From the NCBI GenBank assembly GCA_025738555.1, contig JAOVFP010000001.1, positions 3,286,001-3,350,000 on the forward strand: DNA of 64,000 nucleotides, in the 5' to 3' direction. The stretch is from Cyathus striatus. Lineage: Eukaryota > Basidiomycota > Agaricomycetes > Agaricales > Nidulariaceae. The first letter of the stretch is position 1, and each line of letters starts with the position of its first letter. Positions 12,318 to 23,711 of this stretch are shown piece by piece. A program made the position numbers and the translations under genes. The notes under the pieces were generated by a model, which saw nothing but the letters and a program-made list of their open reading frames with translations, did no database searches and was not told where the DNA came from.

Positions 12318-14210
12318 ATGAACACGTTTAACGTTCTCATCGATTTTCTTGTTACCAACGGAGACCCAGCGGATATAGAAGGAGGAGAGGAGCAAGTAAT
12401 GGACGAGATTCCCTCGCCGCAGCGCGAGATTCTTGCGAGTATCGACACCGAGATGACCCTTGCTCGAGAGATGTTGAATAAGCTTACCCAGCGTCGGAAT
12501 GAAGTTCATAGAGAACTTTTTATGAAAACAGCCCCATCTCCAGAGGAACGAAAAAATCTTCTGGGCGTTATTGCAGGGAAAGAGCATGATTTAATGCGGC
12601 TCCAAACGGAGGCCACAGAAACGCGCAGCGAGCTGGATATATTGGTGCATTGCAAAGATTCAGAGATGGGTTCTGCCGAGGACTCTGACTGCAAAGGAGA
12701 CGCGCGCAGGGAATATTCCCTGATATTAGCAGATAGGCAATCAGTACCCTATTGTGCTGGATCACACCAGGAGCGCCTGGAGCACCTTATAAGCAGCCAG
12801 AAGGCCATTGAAAATGACCTGGAAGTTCTTCGGGGTGTCCTTTCTCCCATCAGAAAGCTGCCCCCCGAGATTCTTAGTTCCATTTTCCTAGAGACTCTAC
12901 TGGATGAAGATTTTACACGTCCCTCCCCAACTACATCGCCCCTGCTTATAGCAAACATCTGCAGCTCGTGGCGAAAAATTGCTCTTCATACTCCTGAGCT
13001 CTGGTCTTCTATTTCGATATCGGAAGTGCGTTCTAAACCTTCGCCCCAGATTCCCCTCATGGAATGCTGGATTCAAAGGAGCGGCGTCTCCTATATTTCC
13101 TTCAAAGTGGTGGAAGAACGTCGTTTTGCATCTACCGTGTCATTGCTATCACGAATTCTCGATATCTATATTCCACATTACACCCGATGGCGTAAAGTTC
13201 ATCTTATGTACGGCAGTACATTCTCATTGCGATCCGGTTTTGGAGTGTTACCTCCTGATGCAGTATTCCCCATGCTTGAGAGCTTATACCTAGAAAGGTC
13301 ACAGTTCTTGGAGCAGAAAGAGATAGAGCTCATCTCAAGAATGCTTCTTTCTGCGCCCCGCCTCCGCAGTGTCAGCTGGATAAGTGGAACGCTCTACACA
13401 TCCTTCTCGGTTCCTTGGGCTCAACTATCCCAGTTAATCATCGGTCACCCTATTCCCATGAGCGATGTTGTGCGCATCTTATCTGATTGCTCCGACCTGC
13501 AAGATATCGAACTTAGTCTTATGCCCGATTTTCAAAGCTTGGATGACAGTTCATCAGAGACAGTGCTAATGCACTATACCCTGCAGCGCCTGAAGTTGCA
13601 TGTACTGGAGGATACCAAGCCCTTGTTCAACAGGCTCCAACTTCCGCGGCTGAAGCATCTCTCACTGGAGATGTTGAGATCGATTCATCCAGAAATTGTT
13701 CCACAGGAAGCTAATTGGTTGAACGAAGAGTTTATCTCTTTCCTTTCAAGGTCTGGGTGCAGTTTAGACTATTTTTCGCTCAGCGATTTCGACACTTCTC
13801 CTGAAGACCTAATATGCTGTCTGCGCCACAGTTCCACAACGCTTAAAGAGCTTCATCTCAATAACGAACGGAACCGAAAGGGATATGTAGACGATCAGGT
13901 TCTGAGGCTTATGACCTACTGGCCTGCTTTATCCGATAGTACCACGACCAGTGACGTAGCAGAAAATCTAAAAGAACCGCTTTGCCCCTATATCCATACG
14001 CTTAAACTTTGGGGCTGCATATCGTCCACCGACGGGGTTCTCGCGCAAATGCTTGATTCGCGTTGGAGAGCACGCGAAATGCACTGGGCGGGCAGTCAGA
14101 TGCAGGTAGTGCTAATTGGCCTCCATGCGGATTCTCAGCACCCGTTGGATGCGGAGCGGGTCCGGAGGATGAATGAGAAGAGAAGTGGGATCTCTGTCAT
14201 CAGGTTGTGA
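12318..14210 (+). CDS. F-box protein with N-terminal coiled coil (mushroom-type)
   Basis: A single-exon frame of 630 codons. Residues about 30-115 and 145-172 are charged and heptad-like (EMTLAREMLNKLTQRRNEVH), predicting coiled coil. The F-box follows at about 174-222 (LSPIRKLPPEILSSIFLETL, then ICSSWRKIALHTPELWSSI). The remainder is an irregular LRR-like region with recurrent leucine patterns (LQRLKLHVLE, LPRLKHLSLEML, LKELHLNNER). This layout is typical of the large Agaricomycete F-box family and suggests an SCF ubiquitin-ligase adaptor. The sequence is unlike the three F-box paralogues elsewhere in the window. The start could instead be the in-frame ATG at 12400. No damage is seen. Confidence 0.85.
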   Translation: MNTFNVLIDFLVTNGDPADIEGGEEQVMDEIPSPQREILASIDTEMTLAREMLNKLTQRRNEVHRELFMKTAPSPEERKNLLGVIAGKEHDLMRLQTEATETRSELDILVHCKDSEMGSAEDSDCKGDARREYSLILADRQSVPYCAGSHQERLEHLISSQKAIENDLEVLRGVLSPIRKLPPEILSSIFLETLLDEDFTRPSPTTSPLLIANICSSWRKIALHTPELWSSISISEVRSKPSPQIPLMECWIQRSGVSYISFKVVEERRFASTVSLLSRILDIYIPHYTRWRKVHLMYGSTFSLRSGFGVLPPDAVFPMLESLYLERSQFLEQKEIELISRMLLSAPRLRSVSWISGTLYTSFSVPWAQLSQLIIGHPIPMSDVVRILSDCSDLQDIELSLMPDFQSLDDSSSETVLMHYTLQRLKLHVLEDTKPLFNRLQLPRLKHLSLEMLRSIHPEIVPQEANWLNEEFISFLSRSGCSLDYFSLSDFDTSPEDLICCLRHSSTTLKELHLNNERNRKGYVDDQVLRLMTYWPALSDSTTTSDVAENLKEPLCPYIHTLKLWGCISSTDGVLAQMLDSRWRAREMHWAGSQMQVVLIGLHADSQHPLDAERVRRMNEKRSGISVIRL

Positions 14211-16860
14211 TCTAAAGATTTGTTACTTCGTGGTATTACAGGACCTGGGCAGTGGAAAGTTCACATCGAATCCTGACGGAGGAAGGCGAGACTTTTGTCA
14301 GCGCTTATCTCTTTCTCCCTTCTGACCAGCTCTTTCCTTTTCAAGTTTCTGCTCTAGGCAGAGCGTGTAACTGTAATCTTCATTTTTGGCGACACATATC
14401 TGCGTACGTCCAAGAACAATATCCATGTAATGACAGTGTGTCAAGAAGGGTGTTTGCTCAACCTATCAATGTGTAACATGTTCTGTTTTCAACCTACCAT
14501 CTCTGTCATTTCGCACTACATATGCTGACCCACGAAGTACCTCAATTACACTATTCGCATCTTCACATTTATGTGCATCTTTCACATTGCAATATATCAC
14601 TAAGTAGAACTGAAGGTTCATTATGTCTGCCATCAGTCACTTATGTATGCACGTAACCACCTTTCAACGTATACCTTCCCTTCCCTTACATTACTCCTCA
14701 AACACCGGAGATTACTCTTCGCGTGCGCAGCTTACACACAGCAAGCCTTAAGGGCTCCGTGAACGTGGATTTGCATATGTAGGTGCGTAGACATCCAGCG
14801 TTCCTGTTCCATGTCAGTGTCGCTATCCGCAACCGCTGAATCGCTAAGCCGCTGGCCTAAAATTAGTAGAACGGGTCCGTGCAGCAACGGTCTGGAGTTA
14901 TCTCATATCTCTCTAAAGATGTACAAGTCCGCCTGGATGGTTCGAATTCTTATTAGCATTGGACGCGGGAGGTTGAGGTACGAGGGAATCGGTATTGCAG
15001 CCTTCTCGTTGTTGCTAGGCAAAGATGAGTAATAAGAATAGAATCGGGTAGTTTGGAACCGGTGAGAGCTTGTGACCATGAGCGGGTACAATGAAGTGGA
15101 AGACAATGAAATGAAGTGTATCAAAGATGATAAGACATATGACATCAAGAAAGACAGAAAAGGGGCATCGGAGGTACACAATTCATTAGCACTTATCCTC
15201 GGTAGTGAATTTAGTGATGTGCCCGAGCACACCACCACCACATTGGGGAGTCAAAGATGCGAGATTCAACCTTCACGATCGTTTATTTTGGCCTTGTAAC
15301 GTCCGCGGACGGCGAAGTGAAGTGATACTTCCAAGCTCGTTATATCACTGACTCCTATTACACGTGTGCGATGGAGTGAAAGAAAGGTACTTGAAATAGT
15401 TATCATCGCTAATGATAACGTATATGAAATTAAGGTAAGATACCAGCGGTACATTCTTCGTTAACATTAGCACCAACATCATCAGCACACGCTGACCTGG
15501 ATCGTGGCGGGTATATTCTCATTACCGGAGAGATATGAGTAATGAGTATGAGTGGTGCGGGTTCCAGTCACCGGCGCCGTTCAAGCGGTAGACGTCAACG
15601 CACGAGCGAAGCGCTACCTCCAAGTAGGTGTCCGATGCAGTCGTATAGCTCCAATTATACCGGAGGCGTTCTGAGGCGCTTCAAAGAGACAATGAATATC
15701 CTGTATGGTGTCCTAGTAGAGACCGTTGGCATCAGTGCAAACCTGAGAAAAATACATGCAAGCGGTTTCGATGAAGAGCCAGCTATCCTGTAGGGATTTA
15801 CCACCGTTCCCCCTGGTGAAGACTGGGGTTAGTATAACGGTAACAAGAACAGCGGAAGAACGTACAATATGAGCGGGCAGCTCTTCCGCTCCGCTATCGG
15901 CGCCAGTCTCTTTCGGTTCCGTAGGAGCGGGGTTCCCTCGCGACTTCGATATACAACAAGCTGATAGGAGTGTGGCCTGAAGGAGGCACACGTATATTGA
16001 GCATGATGCATGAATGCCAAGGATCCAGTCATACCCATCGTTTACTTCGCTTGGTAGATATCAGCGAACGGGATAAGGGTAACCAACAACAACAGCATCG
16101 GCTTGGCCAGCGAGACTCATGAGGGGTGCTGTTGGTCTATACAGTACCTGGTCGGCACTCGGGCTTGCCCTAGTAAACAAAGCTATAGTAATGAAAGATG
16201 TCGAGAGGATAGAGGAAGGACGTACATGACGGACCAAGAACAAGCAAGAGATTTTGACGCTTGAGAATTAGCTATCATACATTGCAAGGTGCCGCCGTAA
16301 GAGTGAGTTCGGATCAAGCAGAGTAGCGAGGACACAATCGACTCCAGCTCCCGGACAGGACATCGTGTCAAAGGCCACGAGAAAGCGTGGGCTGAAGACT
16401 GAATATACTGTCACTTCCAACTACATAGTGCCCGATGTAACTATTGGTTGCATAGGCACGCGCAGTTGAAGGGAAGCAATGATGGCTCTTACACACGACA
16501 ACATCCCAGTCTCCCCCAATTAGTTGACCCCTATCTCCGAGCGTATATCGACGAGGAGAGAAAGTAGCTCTGCTGTACAAAACACAGTTGAAAGAGTCGA
16601 GGTTGGATATTCCGTCCTCCCCGACAGTATAAAATATCCCCCACCGGCACAAGCCTCGGATCTGCCTGAGTATCCTGGTAACTCGACGCTACATGATTGC
16701 GTTTCAGCAACATAGTAAGCGAGGAAGACAGAATAGACTGTGAAATTGGCAAGGCAAGATTAACTTCGTCGATAGATGATATCGAGGTTGTATTCTCAGT
16801 CATGGTGGAGGAACCTGCGATATCTGTCCATTTAAATAGCTCTGTTGCCAACGATTAAAA
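14211..16860. other. Gene-poor stretch, possibly decayed coding DNA
   Basis: Short frames only. On the minus strand at about 16520-16770 one frame reads protein-like with cysteines and tyrosines (FTVYSVFLAYYVAETQSC), but no start or exon chain could be fixed. Nothing else was recognised. Confidence 0.35.
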
Positions 16861-17320
16861 AACGGAGGCGCGTGGTTGATGGCACCAATATAGCAGCAAG
16901 CTGAAAGTGACGCTGCATATATTTCTCGCCTCGTGGAGGTTTCACCATTGTTCTATGAACAGGCCATGCCAACGATGAACATGTGGCTACAAAAGTAGTC
17001 TACACAACCACACAAGTCAGCACCGAAGGTATCGCTGGTCATATATCTGCTCATAATCATCTAGGAGGCGCACCACTTCTTTGCATACTCACTCGCAGAT
17101 ATAATTCCGTGTAACATCAGCACGCAGCAGCAGCACCCAAAATGACCGGAGACTGTTGAGCCAAAGAGAATTTAACTGCCAACCATGACTATACAAAGAC
17201 GCGTGGTCGATGTCATTATATAGCATCGAACGGAATCTGCGTAGTGGCGTCCTTAAAATGACGCTGAACATACTTCTGTCCTCGTAGAGGTTTCACGATC
17301 GATCACAGAAGCCATTGTTG
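16861..17320. repeat. Degenerate direct duplication (two copies of about 110 bp)
   Basis: Copy 1 is at about 16840-16960 and copy 2 at about 17170-17310. Shared blocks include GCGTGGT[TC]GATG, [AG]TGACGCTG[CA]A[TC]AT and CTCGT[GA]GAGGTTTCAC, in the same order and orientation with different spacing. On the minus strand both read VKPxRGxKYxQRHF before diverging. This suggests an old tandem duplication of a gene 5' region or small gene, now decayed. Confidence 0.5.
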
Positions 17321-20040
17321 GAGGGAATACGTCTGCTTATACAGTAGTTATCAAAGAGCCCATATGCAGTAGAACATATAAGATGCTGAATACAGACGTA
17401 TTCCGAGTGACTGAAGAACTGCTGGGTCAAACCTAAACGGTGCTGCCCTCGGAACCAAGGGCGTTGAGCGGCGAGAAAGCAGAGGCGACACCCCCATCAT
17501 GGTGTTCAGAGCGGATCGTGTAACAATTTCGTTCACAGGGACACCGCAAATCATTAATGCAGAGTATGAGCGCCTACATAATCGGGCTGGAGATGCTAAG
17601 AAGGGGCTTAAAGAAGACTCAGGGCTCAGATAAGGGTATAACCATGAGGGATGAACATGAAGACAACCTCGAACACTGACAGCTCGCGAGACTGCGTCAA
17701 ATAAACGTTACAAGGTTCCTGAACGGGTCGATTTAATATCGCAACGTCGAGTTCACGTCCGAGCTGATATGGTGTATGATCTTCAAACCATGTTGGACGT
17801 TGCTGTCAAGGGTGATTTGAGCGCCATGATGGATCGAGTAGTCGCTATAGAGCGCTGATGGTGGTAGATTAACAGGTTTTCCAGGTCCTGAGCCAATATT
17901 GCAAGGAAAAGAATATGTTCTCAGCGCTTGTAGAGGATGGCGCAGATGCGTGGTAGTATGAATCGCATAGGGAGTCGAGATATGACACATAGATACAGGG
18001 GTGTTTCTGGAGTGGATTGAGGGATGTACATGATGACATTACTGCAGAGGTGGATGGTGTTGAGCAACGAAGAACCGAGATTGTAGGTTGGAGTATTGGC
18101 GTTGCATGAGCGACGAAATCTACTTTAAACAGTCCGAGATTCCAGTCCCTTCAGGTATTGCATCCCAGCCTCGCAGTCCCGCGTACTGCACACTACTTGT
18201 TGCTCATTTGACTGTAGAACACCCACAGGCAGTAGCAGCCATATATAGATACACTCTATCATCCTGTCGAACTTAAAGATAGCTTTGCCAACGACATCCG
18301 ATACAGCTGGAAATCGGAAATTACGGCGACGGGTGTAAGAGGGATACCGTATGCTCGGGCACAGTTATATGCCCAGATTCGAACCTGCGCCGTTCTCGAA
18401 TCGTATGACAGTAAGTTATTGTTCAAACTCTTCGCTGAGGTGATCATGATCCCCCCCCGTTCGCGATTGCTCTAGACTTGTCAATGCTCCGATTTATCCG
18501 AAACTTCACTTCTTTTGAAGAGTTGTTGTGACGGTAATAGGTCAGTGGTGGGCGTTGGAGGTAGAGTGTGTTCTCTGCTTGGGTTTAGGAGCTACTGGAG
18601 CTCGAGGAGGACGACGTTGGTACTGAGTCATTACCTCCTCCTCACCGTCCTGGCGGAGACCGAATGCCCTCTTGCAACGCATCCTACTCGAGCATCCACG
18701 AGTAAAGGGTTGTCTAGCAAGGGGGCTATGGATGTCTTCCGGTACCGGGTGTACGAAGGACTCTGAGTGAACGCTGAAATCACCCCAAGCGAAAGTACAG
18801 TCGATGCGAGAGTGTGCTATCGCATTAATTTCAAGCGGAGTTGGACGTCTTCTTGTTGCAGCCTATAGGATGGCTGGTGAATGTTCTGCGCGCGAGGAAG
18901 AGAGGTGTTGTTTATTTGTATGCGGGGTATCAAAGCCTTGCTTGATGCTTATATTAGTGCAATCAGATAGAATATGGGGAGGGGGGGGTGATGTAGAGGG
19001 TATGGTGCGACTTGGTGTTTAGACGTATGAATCTCTGCAGTAGAAAATAGTTGATGTTGTGAAAGAAGAGAGAGCGCGTTTAGGCGATGGGTTGGCTGTT
19101 GAAGTAGCAGGAGTTAAGGATAAGTGCATTGTCTTGAACTGTTGAAAGGTTCTGGGACATTGGTAGGTAAAGTTGCAGTGCGTTGAGGTTCCGAATGGTT
19201 TTCGCGCTGAGTGCCGAATATAGTCTCCCGCCAACCCCGTCACTTGTCCATCACCGTCTTACGGCAGCTCTGCAGCAAGGAAAGAGCTTTGACTCCTCAC
19301 GGAGTACGGTCCATTGGTCCAAAGCTAACGTAGGACCACCAAAGCGAGAGGTACGAGTGAGTTCTGTCGTACGAAGCCGGCGCGCAAGGGTTGCAGCTTG
19401 AAATAAATACAACAGCGCCTGAGCTTAAGATGTCTCTATGTCTGTCGTCTTAATTCCACTGCGATGGGCGTCACTGCCAAAGCTAACGTGAGTGACATGA
19501 TGAATGGTCCTGTGGGACCAGTCATCTGCGCAGGTACCATGATAAGATGTGTGTTCTGGACATAGAGAACAGGAGGCGAGAACAGGATCAATGATCCACT
19601 GGGGGACTTTAGTATTTCCCCAATAATCAGCATGCTTGTCGCTAGGTGGGTTTATTTCCGATTCGACGTGGCACGGCACTGGGACATACGCGGCTGCTCG
19701 GCCTGGCTCTGGACGCGTCGGATTGAAATATATTTATTTATGTGCACATTCTACGCTCGAGGGGGTGTATAGTGAGCTTGGAGTGGGTATGAAGAGAGTA
19801 TAAGTGAGGAGTTGAGTGCATTGTCCGACAAATGAAGAAAACAATGAAGCAGGAGTGAACACCATCACGTGGATTGCCCTGATCCAAACAATGGCGCAAA
19901 CAAGTTGCATTGTCGTCTCTTCAAGTCAGCGCGCTTGGACAGCTGAGAAGAGTCCCTCAGCAAATGTTATAGCACTCCTCAAGCTTATCTGGTAACTCTT
20001 TTCCTTCCATCCATCTACCCCCAACTAACATAATATCAAC
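17321..20040. other. Gene-poor stretch
   Basis: No conserved product. Small hydrophobic frames occur on the minus strand (17351-17554 and 19436-19633) without supporting splice context. The end next to 20041 should contain the promoter of the following gene. Confidence 0.4.
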
Positions 20041-23000
20041 ATGGTATGACCTCCCTCCTGCCCTTCACAACCACAAAACTAACAATATGAGACAGGCAGC
20101 ACCATATGGCCGACACAGGCAATCCGTCGTCGAAATCGAAAATGAGCTACACAACATCTTCGCCAGCCACCCCGAATCACACATCAACGACTCAGGCGAG
20201 CCCGTAATCCCAGCAGACTCCCTCGTCGATGTCTTCCGTGCCTTTTCCGAGATCTACAACGGCGTAGAGTTGCTCTCAGACCAAGAACTCTCCATGCTCA
20301 AAGTCCTCCTCGCCTCCAACCCCGGACTCGAAGTCACTCCCCAGATCCTCCTCCAGTTCATCGCTGAAAAGACCAAATCGTCCCCGCCGATTACTCCTAA
20401 TGCCGAACAAGGCAGTAGTGGTGAAGAGGACGAACGAGGTCGTGCCGACGAGTGGGATGATCTTTCATTTGAACATCGGAGGAGGAGTTCAAGTAATGAG
20501 AGTAATGGCCAGGATGCGTATTATCACAGTGGTTCTCGACCCTCATCTCGCGGGCCTCCCACGACACCACTCAACAGGTCCCGGTTCGATAGCGAGAGAA
20601 GACAGCGGTCCACACCACTCGGGAACAGTGCACCATCAAGCTGGTCCCGCCGCCCCGCACCTGCCAGCAGGCGAAAGAGCGACGCAGGAAGCAAAAGTGA
20701 TTCCGAGGTCTGTATCCCTTATTTCCTTTTTTTCACACTTCAACCATGTCTTACCTCACGAACAGGGCGGCCCCAGCTCCTTCCGCACAAGTCAAAACGG
20801 AGGACGTACCCGTGCCCCCTCAAACCCCACCTCCCCATCAACCTCCCACTCAGGCTTAGGAGGATCCGATACCTTCTCCCCTATCTCTTCACCGTCCCGC
20901 CCGCATTCCCGCACGCGCTCACAGCCTCAATCCGCATTCAACTCGTTTATCTTCGATGATCATGAGTACGCCTCTCCAGAGGAGAACCACACCCTCTCGT
21001 CATCCGATTTCAACCAGAGCATCAATTCGCTCCCGATGCCGCACCCGCAGAATGAGTACTCCGATTCTGAGGATGAGGACTCGTTAGGGCTCGTTATGGA
21101 TCGTGATATTGCCTCTTCGAATGCCTCCTTGCAGCCTTTGGATCGGCTTGATGCCCTGCAGAGGGCAAATGGGGAACTGAGTAAGAAGTTGCGCGAGGCA
21201 GAGGCCACGCTTGCCAGTCGTCTTTCCGAGCATGAGATGCTTGTTGAGGAGATGGAGGGTCGTCTGGAGGAGAAGAATAGCGAGCTTAGCGCTGCCAAGA
21301 GGGAAGAGAAAGAGTTGAGATCCAAGGAGGTTTGTTTTTATATATTACATTTGGTGAATGGAAGACTGAATTATATTGGGGGTATAGAGACAACATACAT
21401 CGACAATCGCAGTGCTCGAGATGGAAGTTTCCAAACTTTCCAAACAAGTCGAACATGCTCGAGCTACGTATGCAAGTCTACAGAAGCAGTACCAAGAACA
21501 ATGCGGTATGTCCCTCTCTCCATGGAAGCACCTATTTATAAAATGACACTCTACCGCAGCTCTCTCGGAAAAATACAGAGACGACCTGCGCCAACGGGAA
21601 GAATCCATTCGTAACCTCCGCGAGTCCATCTCGCTGCACGAGATTGAATCAGGAAAATGGGCAAGGGAGCAACAGACGTACGAGGACCGTCTCGTGCAGC
21701 TTGAGAACGAGCTTGCCGTTGCGCAACAGGCGCACGAGCAACTCAATGAGCAGAAGCAGGAGAATCTCCTTCTCAAAGAGACCATCGACCGCATGCGGTT
21801 CGATATGGACGAACTGCGGAACAGCGCGGCTGGGGGCCTTGCGTCTGGGAGTGGGCATGCGAGTGCAGCGAATACTGTAAGCAAGAGTCTCGGTGCCGAG
21901 TTGCTTGGCAAGATGGGTGAGTGGGGAATGGAGGAGGGCGATGAGGAGAGTGAGGGGGATGATTTGGAGGTGGACGGCGAGAGTGAGACTACCGCTGTTG
22001 AGGAGGGTGATTCGGATGGGGAGGAGGAGGATGTCATTCAGACTATTATTACGCGCAAGAAGAGGGTTCGTTTTTTCTTCTTTCCTTCCAAACTGAATCT
22101 AACCCCCCTTCCGTGCCGAACAGAAAGTCGCCAGCAGGGCAACTAAAATCGAAACACGGACGTTCGAAGAGATAAAAGAGTACTCCGATTCATGGACGCA
22201 GTACGAGGCGGAACTCTTTTTCTTTTCGCACGCGGCGCAGACGGAACCTGAGCGTACGATCGTGAGGCAGTCTTTTGCCTCGCAAACGCCGCCTGAGCCT
22301 GTGAAGGACGTGGGTACTGCGCAAACCGATCCTGAGCCTATACCTCCCCCACGGGTTACGATCGAGATGGAGGTTCAGACAGATGCGGATACGGGTGCGG
22401 GAGAATCGCTGGAAGGCGAGGGGTCGAGGACGAGGTCTCCGTCGCCTCATGATGAGAGTCTTGCGTCGTCCTCGTCAACTATTATACCACCCACCCCGAA
22501 GGCACATAACAGGCATTTGGAGGAGCTGCATGGGCATCTTGACCAGCCGCCTGCATATAATCAGATCAATGTGCAAGAGCGCGAGGAACGCGATTGGCAG
22601 GTTGCCAGTGAAACCCTGAAGAAGTGGCACGGGGACACTCAAATCCCGTTCGAGGGCGTTTCGGGTGGTGTTACGCTTGAGACTATCGAGGAGTGGAAGG
22701 CGCTGAAGGAGGAGTTGGGCGTGGATTGTACAGTCATTGACAAGATTATCGAGGCGTCTGCGCGGGTGCCTCGTCCTCCTAAAAACCCCAAGGTCCCACG
22801 AAGAGGGAGATTGTACAATATCTACAACACGTACATCTTTGGTGACAAGAGTAATTCGCTGTCGTTATCGGGACTCGCGTCGCAGGCTGTTGCTGTGATG
22901 GGTGTGTCCGCTGTGGTCATTCTGGCTGTAACCCCGTATATGGTGCCGCAGTATAATATCCCTGGGGGCCCGACTGCCTACGATCGTTCGGCGTGGAGCA

Positions 23001-23122
23001 GTTTTAATACCATGCAGGCGGGCGGGGAGGGCTTTGGGCATGATGGAACTGCTGCTGTTTTAGGCTTCCTTGGGCGCATTGGAATCGGCGCGGCGCGTAT
23101 GGCGAGAGGTTGGCCTACGTGA
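20041..23122 (+). CDS. Large coiled-coil protein with C-terminal membrane anchor (KASH/Kms-like candidate)
   Basis: Six exons: 20041-20043, 20096-20707, 20766-21329, 21388-21505, 21560-22065 and 22124-23122, giving 933 residues in unbroken phase. Exon 1 would be the ATG alone, followed by a 52-bp intron with a CTAAC branch-like site and a GACAG acceptor; the alternative start is the ATG at 20087 inside that intron. The N-terminus (about 8-90) is helical and resembles an EF-hand-like module (FRAFSEIYNGVELLSDQELS). A Ser/Pro/Arg-rich linker follows. Long coiled coils lie at about 350-540. An acidic patch at about 550-600 (DEESEGDDLEVDGESE) is followed by one membrane segment near 852-872 (AVMGVSAVVILAVTPYMV) and a tail of about 60 residues. 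This architecture recalls fungal nuclear-envelope linker proteins, but that is inference. Confidence 0.8.
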
Positions 23123-23711
23123 TCTCTGGACGTCTTCATAATTCCCCCCACCTCACTATTTATGATTCCCACTTTCAACTTCATGTGACATGATACCTTA
23201 CATTTTTATCCCACAGACCTTCAGTAGGTCGCCCCCACGTTCTTTGATATGGCTCAGGCATGCACAACTCTGCTCCCAAATCACGACTCTTCGCCTAATT
23301 CTTACACCATTCTTATTGTAGATATTACTTACGCTTGAGAACGAACCCCCTAGTCGCTCGTTGAGTTTTAATGATGTTGTGCAAATCATGTAAATCTACT
23401 GTACAAGTTGTAGACATTGCTACAGCCTCATCTAGCGAGACTACAAACCACTACCTAACTCTAATATTATAGTCCCTTTTTGCGAAGGTTGTCGAAATGG
23501 AAAGGATGGTGAAGGCGAGAAGGCTCTTCTAGGGAATAACGAAAAGCTCTGAATAAATATTAAAATGATAGAGTGGTGGTCAAGATGAGATGAGAAAGGG
23601 AATGGGATATCCAGGATAAAACAAAAAAATGCATAGTCCAAAGTCCGTGAGGTGAGGATGGCATATACAACACTAGTACACTCCCATGTAAGAGAGAAAT
23701 GTAGATCGTGG
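23123..23711. other. Convergent 3' intergenic spacer
   Basis: The coiled-coil gene (+) and the kinase gene (-) converge here, so this spacer carries both 3' UTRs. No coding signal was seen. Confidence 0.5.

Noticed and set aside
18365..18420. Possible minus-strand tRNA (a GGTTCGAATC T-loop-like motif)
   Set aside because: The flanking bases do not form a five-pair T stem, and no acceptor or anticodon arm could be placed.
21345..22037. Minus-strand Ser-rich frame of 230 codons
   Set aside because: It is antisense to the acidic and coiled-coil exons of the plus-strand gene.
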